From Zanthoxylum bungeanum (taxonomy: Eukaryota; Streptophyta; Magnoliopsida; Sapindales; Rutaceae): a DNA stretch of 64,000 nucleotides. Under the pieces are notes generated by a model. That model was not told where the DNA came from, searched no databases, and saw nothing but the letters and a program-made list of their open reading frames with translations. Shown piece by piece: positions 33,729 to 44,745 of the stretch (positions are counted from its first letter, which is position 1; the number at the start of each line of letters is the position of its first letter). Location: NCBI GenBank assembly GCA_019454045.1, contig SKCR01033646.1, positions 186,001 through 250,000 on the forward strand, in the 5' to 3' direction. Made by a program: the position numbers and the translations under genes.

Positions 33729-34572
33729 CCCTGACATCCGAGAAATAAAAGAAAAAAGGGGGGATGTCAGTCTATAGCTAATTTCTGAAGCTAAGCTTGT
33801 GAGTTCTAAATGCCCTAACAACATCGATCAAGCCATAAATCTCTCCCTAGCAGCACAAAACCAAAACACAAAAAAAGGGAAAATAAAGGAACAAAATGGA
33901 GCAGGATTCGCAACACATGGAAGCAAAAGCAAAAAGGTCGTTCAGAAGACTTACTTGTTTCTTTTAGAAGGGTTGCAGATTGTTCGGAGTGGTCTGGTCG
34001 TTCTGAGGATTCATTGGTCACAGCTAAAAGAGAAGAGTTCTCGTGGTTGGGGAGATTGAAGAGTTCGTGAAAGAAGGCAACAGTGTTTACTCCGTTTTGT
34101 TATAGTCTGATCGGTGCACTTGTGGCCGTTGGATTGAACGAAAGCGTCAGATTTACACCACGTGTCGTTTTTAAAATGATCTTTCAGAATTGGATGGACG
34201 GCTGAGATTGGACGTCTTTTTAATTGACCATAACGGTCGAATTATTTTGCTTTTTGGCGGGAGAACGACGGATGGTTGACAAGTGGCAGGCTCCCGTCAA
34301 ACCCTAGAAGTGATCTGATGGGCATTTAAGAGGATGTGTGACGGTTGCGCGTCTCGAGGGGGTAAAATTACAGAAGGGCAAAATAAAAGGATTTTACCTC
34401 GGTAGGAAGAAAGACATGACGAACACCTGAGACAGACCGATCAAGATGTAAATGCGGGCCGATGAAATTTCTCCTTTAGAATATCGGCTATCAGTTCATC
34501 AAACCGTACCACTTTTATATAGTTCCGGCACCAACTTGTATGACTCGTTGGAACCGAGAACTATGGGACATA
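33729..34572. other. 3' untranslated part of element C
   Basis: Non-coding, between the start of the antisense ORF and the 3' LTR; likely holds the promoter of the antisense gene on the minus strand. The base string just before the LTR (AACTATGGGACATA) is only weakly purine-rich, so the polypurine tract is not convincing. Plus-strand ORFs at 33799-34059 and 34452-34658 show nothing recognisable. Confidence 0.45.
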
Positions 34573-36338
34573 TGTTGATGGTGTTTTCAGGTCCTATGTT
34601 ATTTAAGGAGTACGGCAGGGGTAAAAAAGGTAATTCCCTTCTCGGTCGAAGTCATTAATGCCGATCCGAATAGAGATGGCAGTGGGTAGGGTATGGTGCA
34701 GGTTTTTCATTACCAAACCCGCACCCGCACCCGCATATGTAAATAAATTACCAAACCCGCACTATACCCGTTGCGGGTTTTAATTTTCATTACCAAACCC
34801 GCACCGCATATAAAAATAAATTACCAAACCCGCATTGGTACCCAACGAATTTTTGAGGGTTTTTAAAATATTGAATTACTTTGTGTTCTTAATAATATAA
34901 TTTTTTTAATTAAATAATTTATTTTTAATTGCTAGCTGTAGTTTTCACATTTGTTTTCTTTTGACATATACAACATGCAATGTATGTATATACAGTACAT
35001 AGATAACATAATGTATGAAAGACTCAGTACCATATGTTTATTTTTTCATATAAACATAATTAAAACGAGTTATTCCCTTCATAATTATAATGATCTAAGT
35101 TAGCCAACTCAATCGACAATAAGCTAAAAAGTAATCACCAACCTTTGGTCATATTTTTTATGCTAAGTGTAATGAAAGTGATGCTTACAAGTCTCAAGTG
35201 GTGTAAGTGTAATGAAGAAGCAGGAAAGCTACTGAAGTTGCAGCAAACACTAGCTTATTTTGCTCCTCTCTCGTTTCTGATCATGTGAACTTAATCTAAT
35301 TTTTGTATTATAATTTTATTAATAAGTGTTGATTAAAAAAAACAATAATAGTCATGCAAAAAATCTTCAGTTGGGCAGGTTGCGGGCTGCGGCTGAGTAA
35401 GAGCGTGGAACTGTGGATTAGTGTTTTAGGTTTAGGTTTTGTTAGTTGTTTTTATATGAAGGTTTTTTTTATATTGTCCTAAAAATATTAATTAATAAAA
35501 AATAATATTGCGGGTATGTGGATACCCGCAGCGGATACCCGTAATTTTTTCTTAAATACCAAACCTGCACCGCACCCGCAGCGGGTTCTGCTTTAAATTA
35601 CCAAACCTGCACCGCACCCACTAATATATTTACCAAATCCTACCCATTGCGGGAGGATTTTTGCGGGTTTGCGGGTAAAATTGCCATCCCTAGACCCGAC
35701 CACATGAGTAAATGGTCGAACACTTAAGTTCGGATGACCGAGCAATTATCAGATCGGCAGAATCATTTCAGTCCAATGGACCACTATGACGACCTCATGA
35801 AGACCGAGCACATGGTGAGGCGTGCTCAGGAAAACAAGGCATCATATTCTTGCAGATAAGATGACAAATTATCCTACTTTCATGGGGTGGTAACTAGTAA
35901 ATCAGTGTCCTAGTAGGATAAAGGAAGTGAATGTAGTTTTTGACTAAGAATCCTTATGGGAAAGAGAAATTGTTTCAACTAGAGAATCCTTGTAAAAGAA
36001 GGAATCTGGTTTCTGCACTATTATAAATAGGAGGGTAGAGTGTGTGTAAGAGGCATCAGAATCAATATCAAGATCATTGGGATCAGACTTGTAAAACACA
36101 AGAGATATCAGAGAAGCATATATCGGTAATAAAAATATCATTCGTTTTGTGTCTGTGGACGTAGGTTGGATCTGATCCGCCGAACCACGTTAAATCTCTT
36201 TGTCGATTGGCGTATTATCTGTCTTTTGTTAAATTTGTTTTTGGTTTCCCCTTAACCGAACAAATTCACTATTGAGTGAGGATTGTCTCGGGAATAATAT
36301 TCTCATATTGCCCTGAGAATAAAAATCAGCCGTCAACA
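34573..36338 (+). repeat. 3' LTR of element C, interrupted
   Basis: TGTTGATGGTG...CGTCAACA. Removing the hAT insertion (34671-35692) and one copy of its duplication leaves about 736 bp, the same length as the 5' LTR. Followed by TAGAT (36339-36343). Confidence 0.92.
34671..35692. mobile_element. Non-autonomous hAT-type element in the 3' LTR
   Basis: 1022 bp with inverted ends TAGAGATGGCAGTGGGTAGG and (inverse of the right end) TAGGGATGGCAATTTTACCC. The flanking 8-mers GATCCGAA (34663-34670) and GACCCGAC (35693-35700) match at 6 of 8; the 5' LTR has GACCCGAC at this place, so it is a slightly mutated target duplication. Subterminal regions repeat CCAAACCCGCACCCGC-type motifs, inverted on the other side. 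No transposase is encoded. Confidence 0.85.
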
Positions 36339-36343
36339 TAGAT

Positions 36344-38559
36344 TTCAAATGAAAAATCATACCAAATATAAATTTAGACGAAAAAATATTTTGAATCTCA
36401 AATCAAGTAATATAAAATCCTCAAATAAAAATTTGAAAAATATAAAATTTTGAATCCACCCATATTCAAAAAGATAATGATAGTTCGTTATCTTTTTATC
36501 TTTTCTTTAAATCAGTAGACACTAGACGGGTGAACTTACCACACGCGTCACACCATGCGTGAAAGTACTTGTGTAATGTTTTTGTGTTTATTTGATCTTT
36601 TACTTTATCGTCAATAAATAACATTGCCAAAAAGTATATGCATCCATGATATGATTCCTTTCCATCTCATGCTTTAAAATAAATTCTTGGTGGCACTTTC
36701 TCTTTCCCCCCTCTTTTGACAATTTTGGTATTAAAATTATCAGATTGTTAATTTTTAAAATGATTAATTATATGGGTTTAAGTTTAATTTCAAGATGATC
36801 ACATGGGGAAGAGAAAAATGTGACCCACAGGCACAAATATTTTCCATTATAGCCAAATTTGAATTACAAGGTCTCACAAGATTTGTTTTTTTCTTAAAAA
36901 AAAGATAAGAAAAATTACGTGACATTGCTTTCACTGATCCCACCATCACTGCTAGACCACACGGACCTGAAGATTCGGACACAGACAGCCCACACTGCCG
37001 CTCAGGTAGTTGGTTGGAGCTCAAATTTTATTTTATTTATTTAATTTTTTTTTTGGTATCAAGACTTCAAGAGTGTCCAAATCAACTCATGTGCATCTCA
37101 TTTAATTCTAAGGATCCGTGTAAATCGTTGGCTTTTTACATTATAGGATATGGTTCCAAGGAAATATACTTGGTGTGATTCGAATCTTAAACTTGAGAGG
37201 GAACAAACCATTTAAGCCAAAGACTTTTACCATTGAAAAATTGAACCAATTTAAACCAAATTTAGGAACACCAAATCTAAGAAAAATTTATACTCATTAC
37301 GATAAAAAAAAAAAAAAAAAAAAAAACCAAAAAAATTGTGGATAGAAGGCCACATACTTTATTTAGAACTTGTCTAAGACCCCCAAAACCCAAGGCCGTC
37401 CATGGATTTTGTGCTCATTTTTATCTGTCCTAAAAAAGGGAAAATAAAGTTTTTTTTTTTTTGGAATACCGTGGAAATCTCACGTCTAAACTCCTAATTT
37501 AAAATCTAACAAGTAACTCAAAAACTCCTAACTCTCCGAATACACAACTCGGAACTCGTCATCCAACAGGGGTCATTGGACCTCGATATCAATGCGTGAA
37601 GACAAGTTCCTAAACTCAAATCACTGGATTGCGTCCCTTGGAGACGGGAAAATAAAGATAAATGAAGTAAAAAGACAAATGCCTCAAAAGCCTGGAAAAT
37701 CAAAAGCAGTTGCCTGATACTTCAGATCATTCTACATATCTAACCACGAGTATATTATAGACTGAAATTGTTATTTGTGAAGCTAAAGGCTTTTCATATT
37801 AATGGAAATGGTTAGCATAAATTTCCATGGGAGCCATTTTATATGCATATTTTGCTATCAAGGCGTTCGTAAGCTTAACTAAAAGCATTACTGGTACATT
37901 TTTTCAGTATTTCTTGTTCTGGGTTGCAAATCATTACATTGAAAATCAGATTTTTCTTGAACTTTTAAAACAGAATGCTTGCTTAAGTTAGTAGTGATTT
38001 AGAAGATGCAAAACTAATTCAACAGGAAAAAAAAATTGAACAAGGTGTATTTCCTTTGTACGAAGTTCGGAAAATCGAAAGGAGGAACGGAGCTTTCTAC
38101 ATGTAAGAGTGTTCAACAAAACAACGATTCTACATTCCAATTTTAGCATACAATTTGACAGCCAAATATGCAACCCCCCACTCAAACAAACAAACCTTCA
38201 TATTTCTCCCAACAAAGCTTAATGCAAGAAACTTGTAATAGCGAAATGAACAAAAGAACATAAATTAATCATATAAGTATCTTCATTTCATAGGAAAAAT
38301 ACATCATGAAATCATCTCCAAATCATGAATATTAACAGCACAGCATCCCCTGTCAACTACCTGAAGTCGCCTATTTGAATCCTACTATGTCATTCCTATG
38401 AAAGGAACATGCCTTTAAAGTAAAACTTGATCCTTAGGTTTCAAAATGCCACAATCAGCCATTTGAATTTTAGAATTAGCACAAACAACAACAAAATTTC
38501 AGAAGAAACACTAGATGATGGCATGGCAAAGCCAGATACAAGCAAAGAAAAATGTACCT
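36344..38559. other. Intergenic; includes 3' flank of the ATL gene
   Basis: AT-rich with poly-A/T runs (37301-37326, 37450-37461). The minus ORF at 36764-37024 and that at 37518-37703 show no known domain. The stretch below 38559 is the probable 3' UTR of the ATL gene. No gene is supported. Confidence 0.5.
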
Positions 38560-39640
38560 TCATTTTTCTTGTGTTTTCCCTGTCCAAGGCAATCCCATTT
38601 GGATATCTGATGAACTTGAAAACTTTCCCTTCTTAGACCAAAGCCAGATCTTGGAAACAGAAAAACTCTCACCTTTAGCCATATTACTGATCTTTTTCCC
38701 CTCCACATCCCCATCAACCGGAGAATTCCGGTAGTTCTCTGTTGAAAGCTTTGTATCGCGGCCATGCCTATCAGTGCATAAGGAGATCCTCAAATCAGAA
38801 TTACCAAGCACATACTGATATGAACCCATTGAATAACATCTTCTTGCATCTAAATTACTATTACTAGTCTCTCCCCCTGCCTCTCCTCCAACCCCACCAT
38901 TTAGTGGTCTAAATTTACCAAGTCTCACAGGCAAAAAACACCTTTATCAACAACAATTTCTTCAATTTCAGCAGATTTTTGACTAGTAGTGAACCCATTT
39001 TCTCCAAAACCATGAACCCCATCTTCTTCTCTAAAATCATCAAAATCGAAAATCGGATTCGCAATAGAAAACCCAGGAGTGAAAAGAGTGCCTCTACAAA
39101 GAGGGCAACTTGAGTTTGATAGTAGCCAAGTGTCAATACAATTAAGATGGAAAGCATGGCTACACATAGGAAGTAACCTGAGCTGGTCCTTCTCAGAAAA
39201 TTCACACAAGCAAACAGCACAATCAAGAGGCTCTTTAAGACCAACAATCTCTTTGTAGTGGAAAACAGGAAGCGCATCAATAAAAGCTTGATCCAAACCA
39301 GAATCATGGAGATGAAAAAGCTGTTGTAGCTGTCTCTGAAGAGCATCAGAGCCAGAAATTTCAGGGGGGTATCTATTATTATTATATTGATTAGAAGGTG
39401 AAGAGAAGAAGAAGAAGAAGAAGGGTGCTTCACTAGGAATCTAACAAGCAAGTGAAGCAGACCAGATATGAAAAATAGTACAGCCAAAATAACTATAATG
39501 AAAAGCACAGCAGGACTAATTCTTGTACCAGATGATGAAGGGCTAGGGCTAGATTCTTTATGAAAATAAGGAGGAGAAATGGGAGGTGGGTATGTGTTAA
39601 AACCATCTTTTTGCTTCATTTGATGATTAATCCAAGACAT
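38560..39640 (-). CDS. ATL-family RING-H2 E3 ligase (ATL13/46/47 type), two apparent frameshifts
   Basis: Starts at ATG 39640 (MSWINHQMKQK); the longer frame to 39646 opens at TTG. Features in order: Pro/Ser-rich N-terminus, one membrane span (RISPAVLFIIVILAVLFFIS), a GLD motif (SGLDQAFIDALPVF), and a RING-H2 finger (CAVC...CSHAFHLNCIDTWLL...CPLC). A C-terminal block follows (VRLGKF, ARRCYSMGSYQYV, KIWLWSKKGKF) typical of the ATL13/46/47 subgroup, ending at 38560. The reading frame changes twice: in the GAA/TTC tract at 39403-39424 and in the A6 run at 38933-38938. Each would be fixed by one base. ATL genes are normally intronless. Either these are sequence errors in simple repeats, or the gene is newly broken. 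Role in the family: ubiquitin ligase at membranes. Confidence 0.82.
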
Positions 39641-40534
39641 CTTCAACCTATTCCTCTTTGCTTTCTAAAATTCCACAGATCATATATACGAAGAGCACTA
39701 AAAAAACCATCCTCTTTTTTTCTCAATTTAAGAAATGAAAATACATACACACACAAAAACCCAAAAAAATAAAAAACGAACTGAATACTTTTTGTTCTTC
39801 ACCAGATTTGAGACAGAAAATATTTGCTTTGGTAAGTTTTATTATTATTATTATTATTATTATTTTTCCAATGAAACCCCACAAAGGTGTGTCACTGATT
39901 GAGCAAGAAGAAGATGACATACACACTAAAACAACAAGATTGAAACTAAACTCACCAAACTTGATTCCGCCAAAATATTCTTTAATCTTCTAAAATAAAA
40001 ATAACCCTCCTGCAATTCAAATAAATGGATTTTTTTTTTTTGGGTGGATTGTTATTTTGCTCTCTCTTAAGAACTTGAAAAGCGAGTGTGTTTAATTTGT
40101 GAAGGAACAAGAAGAGAGCCAGAGCATCGGCAGCAGTGACAGTAGTTTACAAAGTGCTAGGCAAAGGATGCTATAAAGTTAAAGAGAGAACATACTTAAA
40201 TTGTATGTATGTATGTACGTATGGTCCAACGTGCTGTAGAAGCGCGTGACTGTCAGTTGGTCAACTATATCTTGTCATTTTTCTGGGCTTTTATGTGGCC
40301 GTTTCACTTAACCAAAGCTTAGGCTATCCCACGTGGGACTTGGATTCAGTGATTTAACCTTTTTTTTATTTTTATAAACTAAAATAATAATATAAATATT
40401 ATAAAAAATGGATCCGAATTCTTTCGTTTAATCTCACTTTAATTCAAATGAGTCTCACTCAAATCTAGTGAACTGAAAGCTTCTTTGCCCTTTCAACACC
40501 GCACATTCATACAACAAAACAAAAATCGTTCTCG
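39641..40534. promoter_or_regulatory. Upstream region of the ATL gene
   Basis: Contains a (TTA)n tract at 39839-39862 and a probable 5' UTR and promoter for the minus-strand ATL gene. CCACGTGGG (CACGTG at 40331-40336) is a G-box about 690 bp upstream of the ATG. No gene is seen. Confidence 0.4.
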
Positions 40535-40690
40535 AGTGACGTGATTTGGTGATATAAGATTTAATATTTATTCTTTAGGTTTTGGGTTCGAATCCAATAA
40601 GTATATTTCTTATAAAAGCCTGAGATAGTCGGAGATTTTATATGCTCCGCTTAAGCCCGAAAATGGTGGTTTGGCTGCAAAATTTCTAAC
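40535..40690 (+). mobile_element. SINE-like element, copy 2
   Basis: GGGTTCGAATCCAATAAGTA (a B-box), TATTTCTTATAAAAGCCTGA, GCTCCGCTTAAGCCCG, and GGTGGTTTGGC in the family order. The left end near GACGTGATTTGGTG is approximate. Confidence 0.65.
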
Positions 40691-41068
40691 AATTGCAAAA
40701 TATATATATCATAAAGCACAATTATATGGGGGAAAGAGAATATAACAGATGATTATGATTAAGAGAGATAATGTATCCAAAGACTATCTATGTAACTTAA
40801 TTGGCGGCTCAGATCATTTCATTATAATCTAATGGCTGATAAAGAATCATTTCAATATAAAATCTATATAAAAATGAAAAATGAAAACTACCAAATAAAT
40901 TAAAGAATAAAATCATTATTTAATGGAAAATGAAAACTACCAAATAAATTAAAGAGTAAAATCATTTAATTAAAAAATAAAATCATTTCATTATAACAAA
41001 TTAAATAACAGAATCTCAATCTCTCTGTAAATTCTATAACATCGTGTCATAGACACGGGCACACACTA

Positions 41069-41069
<1 letters not shown>

Positions 41070-41143
<74 letters not shown>
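41070..41143. repeat. (AT)n microsatellite
   Basis: About 37 uninterrupted AT units, about 300 bp upstream of the first in-frame ATG of the fasciclin-like gene. Likely length-variable. Confidence 0.95.
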
Positions 41144-41144
<1 letters not shown>

Positions 41145-41440
41145 CCCCATGCATACTTGATCAATCCACATAACACCACTCACATTTAATGCTACTATGG
41201 ACTTGTGTTGGTTTTAAAGATGCATTCATATTCTTTAAAGAAATTATGAGAAGAGATAGGGTTTAAAATTCTGCAGGTAGGCAAAAGAGTAGGCCCATAA
41301 GTTGAAGCCTACCCTCTGCCAAAGCCCAAATGCCCATAGTTTTTAGATTCCCATTTCCTCTTCAATTCCCTCCCAAGAAACAACACAAGCAAAAACAATT
41401 GAATCCCACCACCAATCTTACATTCTCTTCACTCTCAGAA

Positions 41441-42502
41441 ATGGCTGATTCTTTTTCAGAATGTTGTCAGGCATCAGCCTTCTTCACCATCTCAGTAGTC
41501 TTGGCCTGCATGGCAATCTCCATGTCACTGCATGCATCTCCCAATGATAATGTCACTCCACTAATCAAACCTATCAACTATCAACTCTTTTCAAACGCTT
41601 CTAAAGCTTTAAGAAGATCAGGCTTCAACATCATTGCCACTCTCCTTCAAATCTCCCCTGAAATCTTTCTTTCTTCTCAAAACTCAACAATCTTTGCCAT
41701 CCAAGACTCTGCCATCTCCAACACTTCTCTCCCCCCTTGGCTCATTCAGAAACTGCTTCAATACCATACCTCTCCTCTCAAGCTTTCCATGAATGATCTT
41801 TTAATGAAGTCTCAAGGTAGTTGCTTACCTACCCTTCTTCATCAAAAGAAAGTTGCCATTACCAAGATTGTTGCAAAAGAAAGATTGATAGAGATCCATA
41901 ATGTGTTGGTGTCTCATCCGGACATATTTCTTGAAGGACCCTTGTCAATTCATGGGGTTCTTGGACCATTTTCATCTCTGGATTCTCGAGATACTCACCA
42001 AGGTTGGGATTTCATTCAATCACCAATTTGTGACCCCATTTCTAGTACTCTTGCTTCTGATTTCGGCAAATCCAAGAACATGCTCATTGAGTGGACCAAG
42101 ATTATCCGATGGCTGAGCTCAAATGGTTTCGTTTCATTTGCAATTGGCTTGCATTCTGTTATTGATGGGATTCTTGAAGATGACATCAACCTGAACTCAA
42201 CCACAATATTTGCCCCATCAGACTTTGCGTTTGTAGCATCTTCTTCGCCATTTCTTGATAGGATCGTGAGGTTCCATATACTGCCTCAAAGATTTACGTA
42301 TAAAGAACTTGCTTCTTTGCCTGACAAAACATTGCTAAAGACATTAGTACCTAATCAATATCTAGAGATCAGTGGAGGTGTTAAGTTCTCACAAGGATTT
42401 GGCATTGACGGAGTGCAGATTTTCGCACCTGAAATCTTCTCATCCAAGCACTTCGTGATTCATGGAATTTCTCAAGCTTTTCGAGATGGCAGGACTTCCT
42501 AA
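41441..42502 (+). CDS. Fasciclin-like (FLA19/20/21 type) protein
   Basis: A single exon of 353 residues from ATG 41441 (MADSFSECCQ) to TAA. A hydrophobic segment at residues about 10-32 acts as signal peptide or anchor. Two FAS1 domains: the first about residues 45-170 (STIFAIQDSAI, LIQKLLQYHTSPLKLSM), the second about 215-350 (TTIFAPSDFAFVA, RIVRFHILPQRFTYKEL, LLKTLVPNQYLEI). Several N-X-S/T sites are present; no arabinogalactan-type AP/SP-rich stretch and no C-terminal GPI signal, as in the FLA20/21 group (recalled). An in-frame ATG at 41330 would add 37 residues rich in Pro, Gln and Lys before the hydrophobic segment; I prefer 41441 because it puts the hydrophobic segment near the N-terminus. 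Likely cell wall or cell surface. Confidence 0.85.
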   Translation: MADSFSECCQASAFFTISVVLACMAISMSLHASPNDNVTPLIKPINYQLFSNASKALRRSGFNIIATLLQISPEIFLSSQNSTIFAIQDSAISNTSLPPWLIQKLLQYHTSPLKLSMNDLLMKSQGSCLPTLLHQKKVAITKIVAKERLIEIHNVLVSHPDIFLEGPLSIHGVLGPFSSLDSRDTHQGWDFIQSPICDPISSTLASDFGKSKNMLIEWTKIIRWLSSNGFVSFAIGLHSVIDGILEDDINLNSTTIFAPSDFAFVASSSPFLDRIVRFHILPQRFTYKELASLPDKTLLKTLVPNQYLEISGGVKFSQGFGIDGVQIFAPEIFSSKHFVIHGISQAFRDGRTS

Positions 42503-43230
42503 CAACATCAATATAGCATGATTTGATATTAGCTGTTGTCCAGTATTGATACTTGGCAGTGTTAGCTAGTTAGTTCATCTCTGTTCAATCCTATGAAGTT
42601 TGACGTAATGGTACAGGATTTGGCACCTAGTAGTCCAGAATGATAGAAAGTCATCACTTCTGGCACAGCCACTATCACCCCTAGCTATGTGCTGGAGCTA
42701 AATATGAATCTAAGTTTTTCTTAATCTCTATGACACTCCTAACTAAAAATAACTATCACTACTATCCCCACATTTGCTGTATGGATATTTGATACCATTA
42801 TAACCAGCTCCTCAATTGTATATCCCGTATCCACATATTTGATACCATTATACCAAAGCCATTGCATTGCAAGATTGTGGTTATGACATCAAAGATGAAT
42901 CCTGTCACATTAGAATATCAAACGCTCGACCAAAAAACAGAAAGAACGCAATCCTATTGAGAAAAATATTTCTACATAGCTTGTCATCACTCCTAAAGCT
43001 ATCTTATCGAAACACACTCAAAGACGGGAAAGCTGAAACCCCATGTAGAAATAGCGAATTTACTCAAAAACAATCACTTGGTGATGAAGAACACAAATTG
43101 CTCCACTCGAGACAGGAATTTCATTCTCAACGAAGATGTAATATTTCCCTATTGGTGGTAAGGCCACAATTTGCAGCAAAGACATAAAATCATGGCCATA
43201 TAAACATACAACAACCTAACAAGTCTTTGA
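42503..43230. other. 3' flank of the fasciclin-like gene
   Basis: A small direct repeat (GTATGGATATTTGATACCATTATA-like, near 42780 and 42830) is seen. The plus frame 42867-43187 lacks recognised domains. No gene is supported. Confidence 0.45.
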
Positions 43231-43760
43231 TAAACCCAAGGTTTTAAAAAAGCGCTAGGAGCTAGAAGTCCTCGACGCCCAGCGCCTAGGGCATCTAGGC
43301 GGGGCCCTAAGCGCCGTATATCAAATTCCTCAAAAAATGGGGATTTCTAAAATTGGGGTTAAGGTTTGGTGGAATTTGGACAATTTAATCTTAGGAAAAT
43401 ATTATTTGAGTGATGGGTGAGCTTTCTTGAGGCTCAACTGGATGAAAAATAAAAAAACAATTAAAGAAATTAAGGTTTTTTGAAAATTAGGGCTTTTGGA
43501 AAATCAGGGATTTTCAAAAATTTGTGTATTTAGAAAGAAATTGAATATGGAAATGGCAATAAGATCCAAAAATCGGCGCCAACTTGGTGTTAATTTCGAA
43601 ATCGGCATCGGTCAAATGCCATTGACCGCCTTTTTTGTCAACGACTGATTTTGGTAATGAAATTTCGCCAAAATAGACAGAAAAAACAGTCCATTCCGGC
43701 TACACTTGCTTTGGGGCCAGGTGCGGCGGCCTAAGGCCGACGAGCAAAAACATCAACTAG
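43231..43760. repeat. Dispersed repeat remnant with GCGCTAGG/GCGCCTAGG motifs
   Basis: AAGCGCTAGGAGCTAG, CCCAGCGCCTAGGGC and TAGGCGGGGCCC followed by AT-rich sequence and a GC-rich end (GGTGCGGCGGCCTAAGGCC). This is the look of common plant non-autonomous DNA elements, but I find no clear terminal repeats or target duplication. Confidence 0.35.
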
Positions 43761-44126
43761 ACAGCGTGTTTTAGAATATTAGATAAACCAAAGAAATAAA
43801 GTCACTGAATCAATAATATGAATATGGTAATACACATCAGCTGATATATAATGCCTAAACTTGAACTTTCACTTCCATGATTAAAAATCAACACAGAAAA
43901 AAAAAAAAAAAAAAAAAGCAAGGAAAGCAAAATATAATACTGGACTAAATTAGAAACAAAGATGAGGTGGCCAATGCTAGATTAACAAGGAACAAAGACC
44001 TGAATCTGAAACTCTATAATTCACAAGCAATTCATGGATCACATAATGTCTAAGAATTCACTTTCCTCACATCCAATTTAATCATTGAATTGACACAACC
44101 ATTAAAATCAAATGAAATGAAACCCA
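43761..44126. other. Intergenic, no gene seen
   Basis: AT-rich with a 21-base A run near 43899. Nothing recognised. Confidence 0.5.
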
Positions 44127-44505
44127 TTAAACTGGTAATCTAGTTCTTCTCGTTAAAATCCTCGTCATATTAGACCCTTTAACGGTAACATTAACAGCAT
44201 CAACAAACCTAATTACAAAGCGTGATTAATGCGCCGTGAACGCTACGTCAAAAAAAGGCAGATTATGCGGGTCCGCCCGGCCAACGAACGGCAACGAATC
44301 CATCAGCTCAACCCCCGTGACGTCATTGACACCGATGCTGTTCAGCGCCATGACCTCGTGGCCGGCGCCGGCCGATACGCAGAGGACTTTAGAGCGATTG
44401 AAGAGGAAGCTTTTGCCCTGAAGATGTTTGAATAAATGCGCGTAAGAGCTAACTTGTTGCTTCCAGGAGTTAAGAGGACCAGAGGCGGTGGTTTTTTTTA
44501 AGTGG
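44127..44505 (-). pseudogene. SAM-dependent methyltransferase fragment with internal deletion
   Basis: Minus strand, from about 44505: WKQQVSSYAHLFKHLQGKSF, then KVLCVSAGAGHEVMALNSIG (motif I of class I methyltransferases), DVTGVELMDSLPFVGRADPH and NLPFFD...FTAH, then a TAA stop. After it the frame resumes with DAVNVTVKGSNMTRILTR, the C-terminal block of the same plant family, ending in TAA at 44127. The middle (about 60 or more residues around motifs III-IV) is missing, and there is no start codon. The segment is clearly more GC-rich than its surroundings. It is a dead fragment, possibly a retrocopy or a carried piece. Confidence 0.75.
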
Positions 44506-44592
44506 GTATATGATCTTTTCGTATAAAGCCTTACTCAATAAGCCCAATATGTGTGGAGATTTGATGTAATATAGTTGAAAAAAAAAAATGCT

Positions 44593-44745
44593 ACACATAC
44601 ATAAATTCTTACGAACAATTTTTACACCCATCTTACTGTAGCTACAGTGATTACTGTAGCATCACTGTAGCTACAGTGATTACTGTAGCATCACTGTAGC
44701 TACAGTGAGAGATGTAGAAATTGTTAGTAAGAATTTATGTATGTC
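44593..44745. mobile_element. MITE with CTGTAG palindromic core
   Basis: Left arm CATACATAAATTCTTACGAA (44599 on) is matched in inverse orientation by the right arm TTAGTAAGAATTTATGTATG (ending about 44743). Between them lie two and a half copies of a 36-bp unit containing CACTGTAGCTACAGTG, itself a perfect palindrome. A short foldback MITE, about 150 bp. The target duplication is not clear. Confidence 0.7.

Larger units (their letters stand above)
19118..36338 (+). mobile_element. Ty3-type (Tat lineage) LTR retrotransposon C, with nested insertions
   Basis: Complete element: 5' LTR 19118-19854, PBS at 19856, gag-pol 19907-25364, long post-pol region with three tandem arrays, antisense ORF, and 3' LTR 34573-36338. 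Both outer flanks carry TAGAT (19113-19117 and 36339-36343), the 5-bp target duplication. An archaeal-type RNase H after the usual RNase H marks the Tat branch of plant Ty3 elements. Later insertions are a solo LTR (26363-28405), a truncated copia element (30297 to about 32035) and an hAT element in the 3' LTR (34671-35692). The two LTRs differ at roughly 25-30 of about 735 aligned bases by eye, so it is not a very recent insertion. The frame is broken at many sites, so it is inactive. Confidence 0.92.

Noticed and set aside
42867..43187. 106-codon plus ORF after the fasciclin-like gene
   Set aside because: Basic, low similarity to anything known to me, no promoter or family motif.
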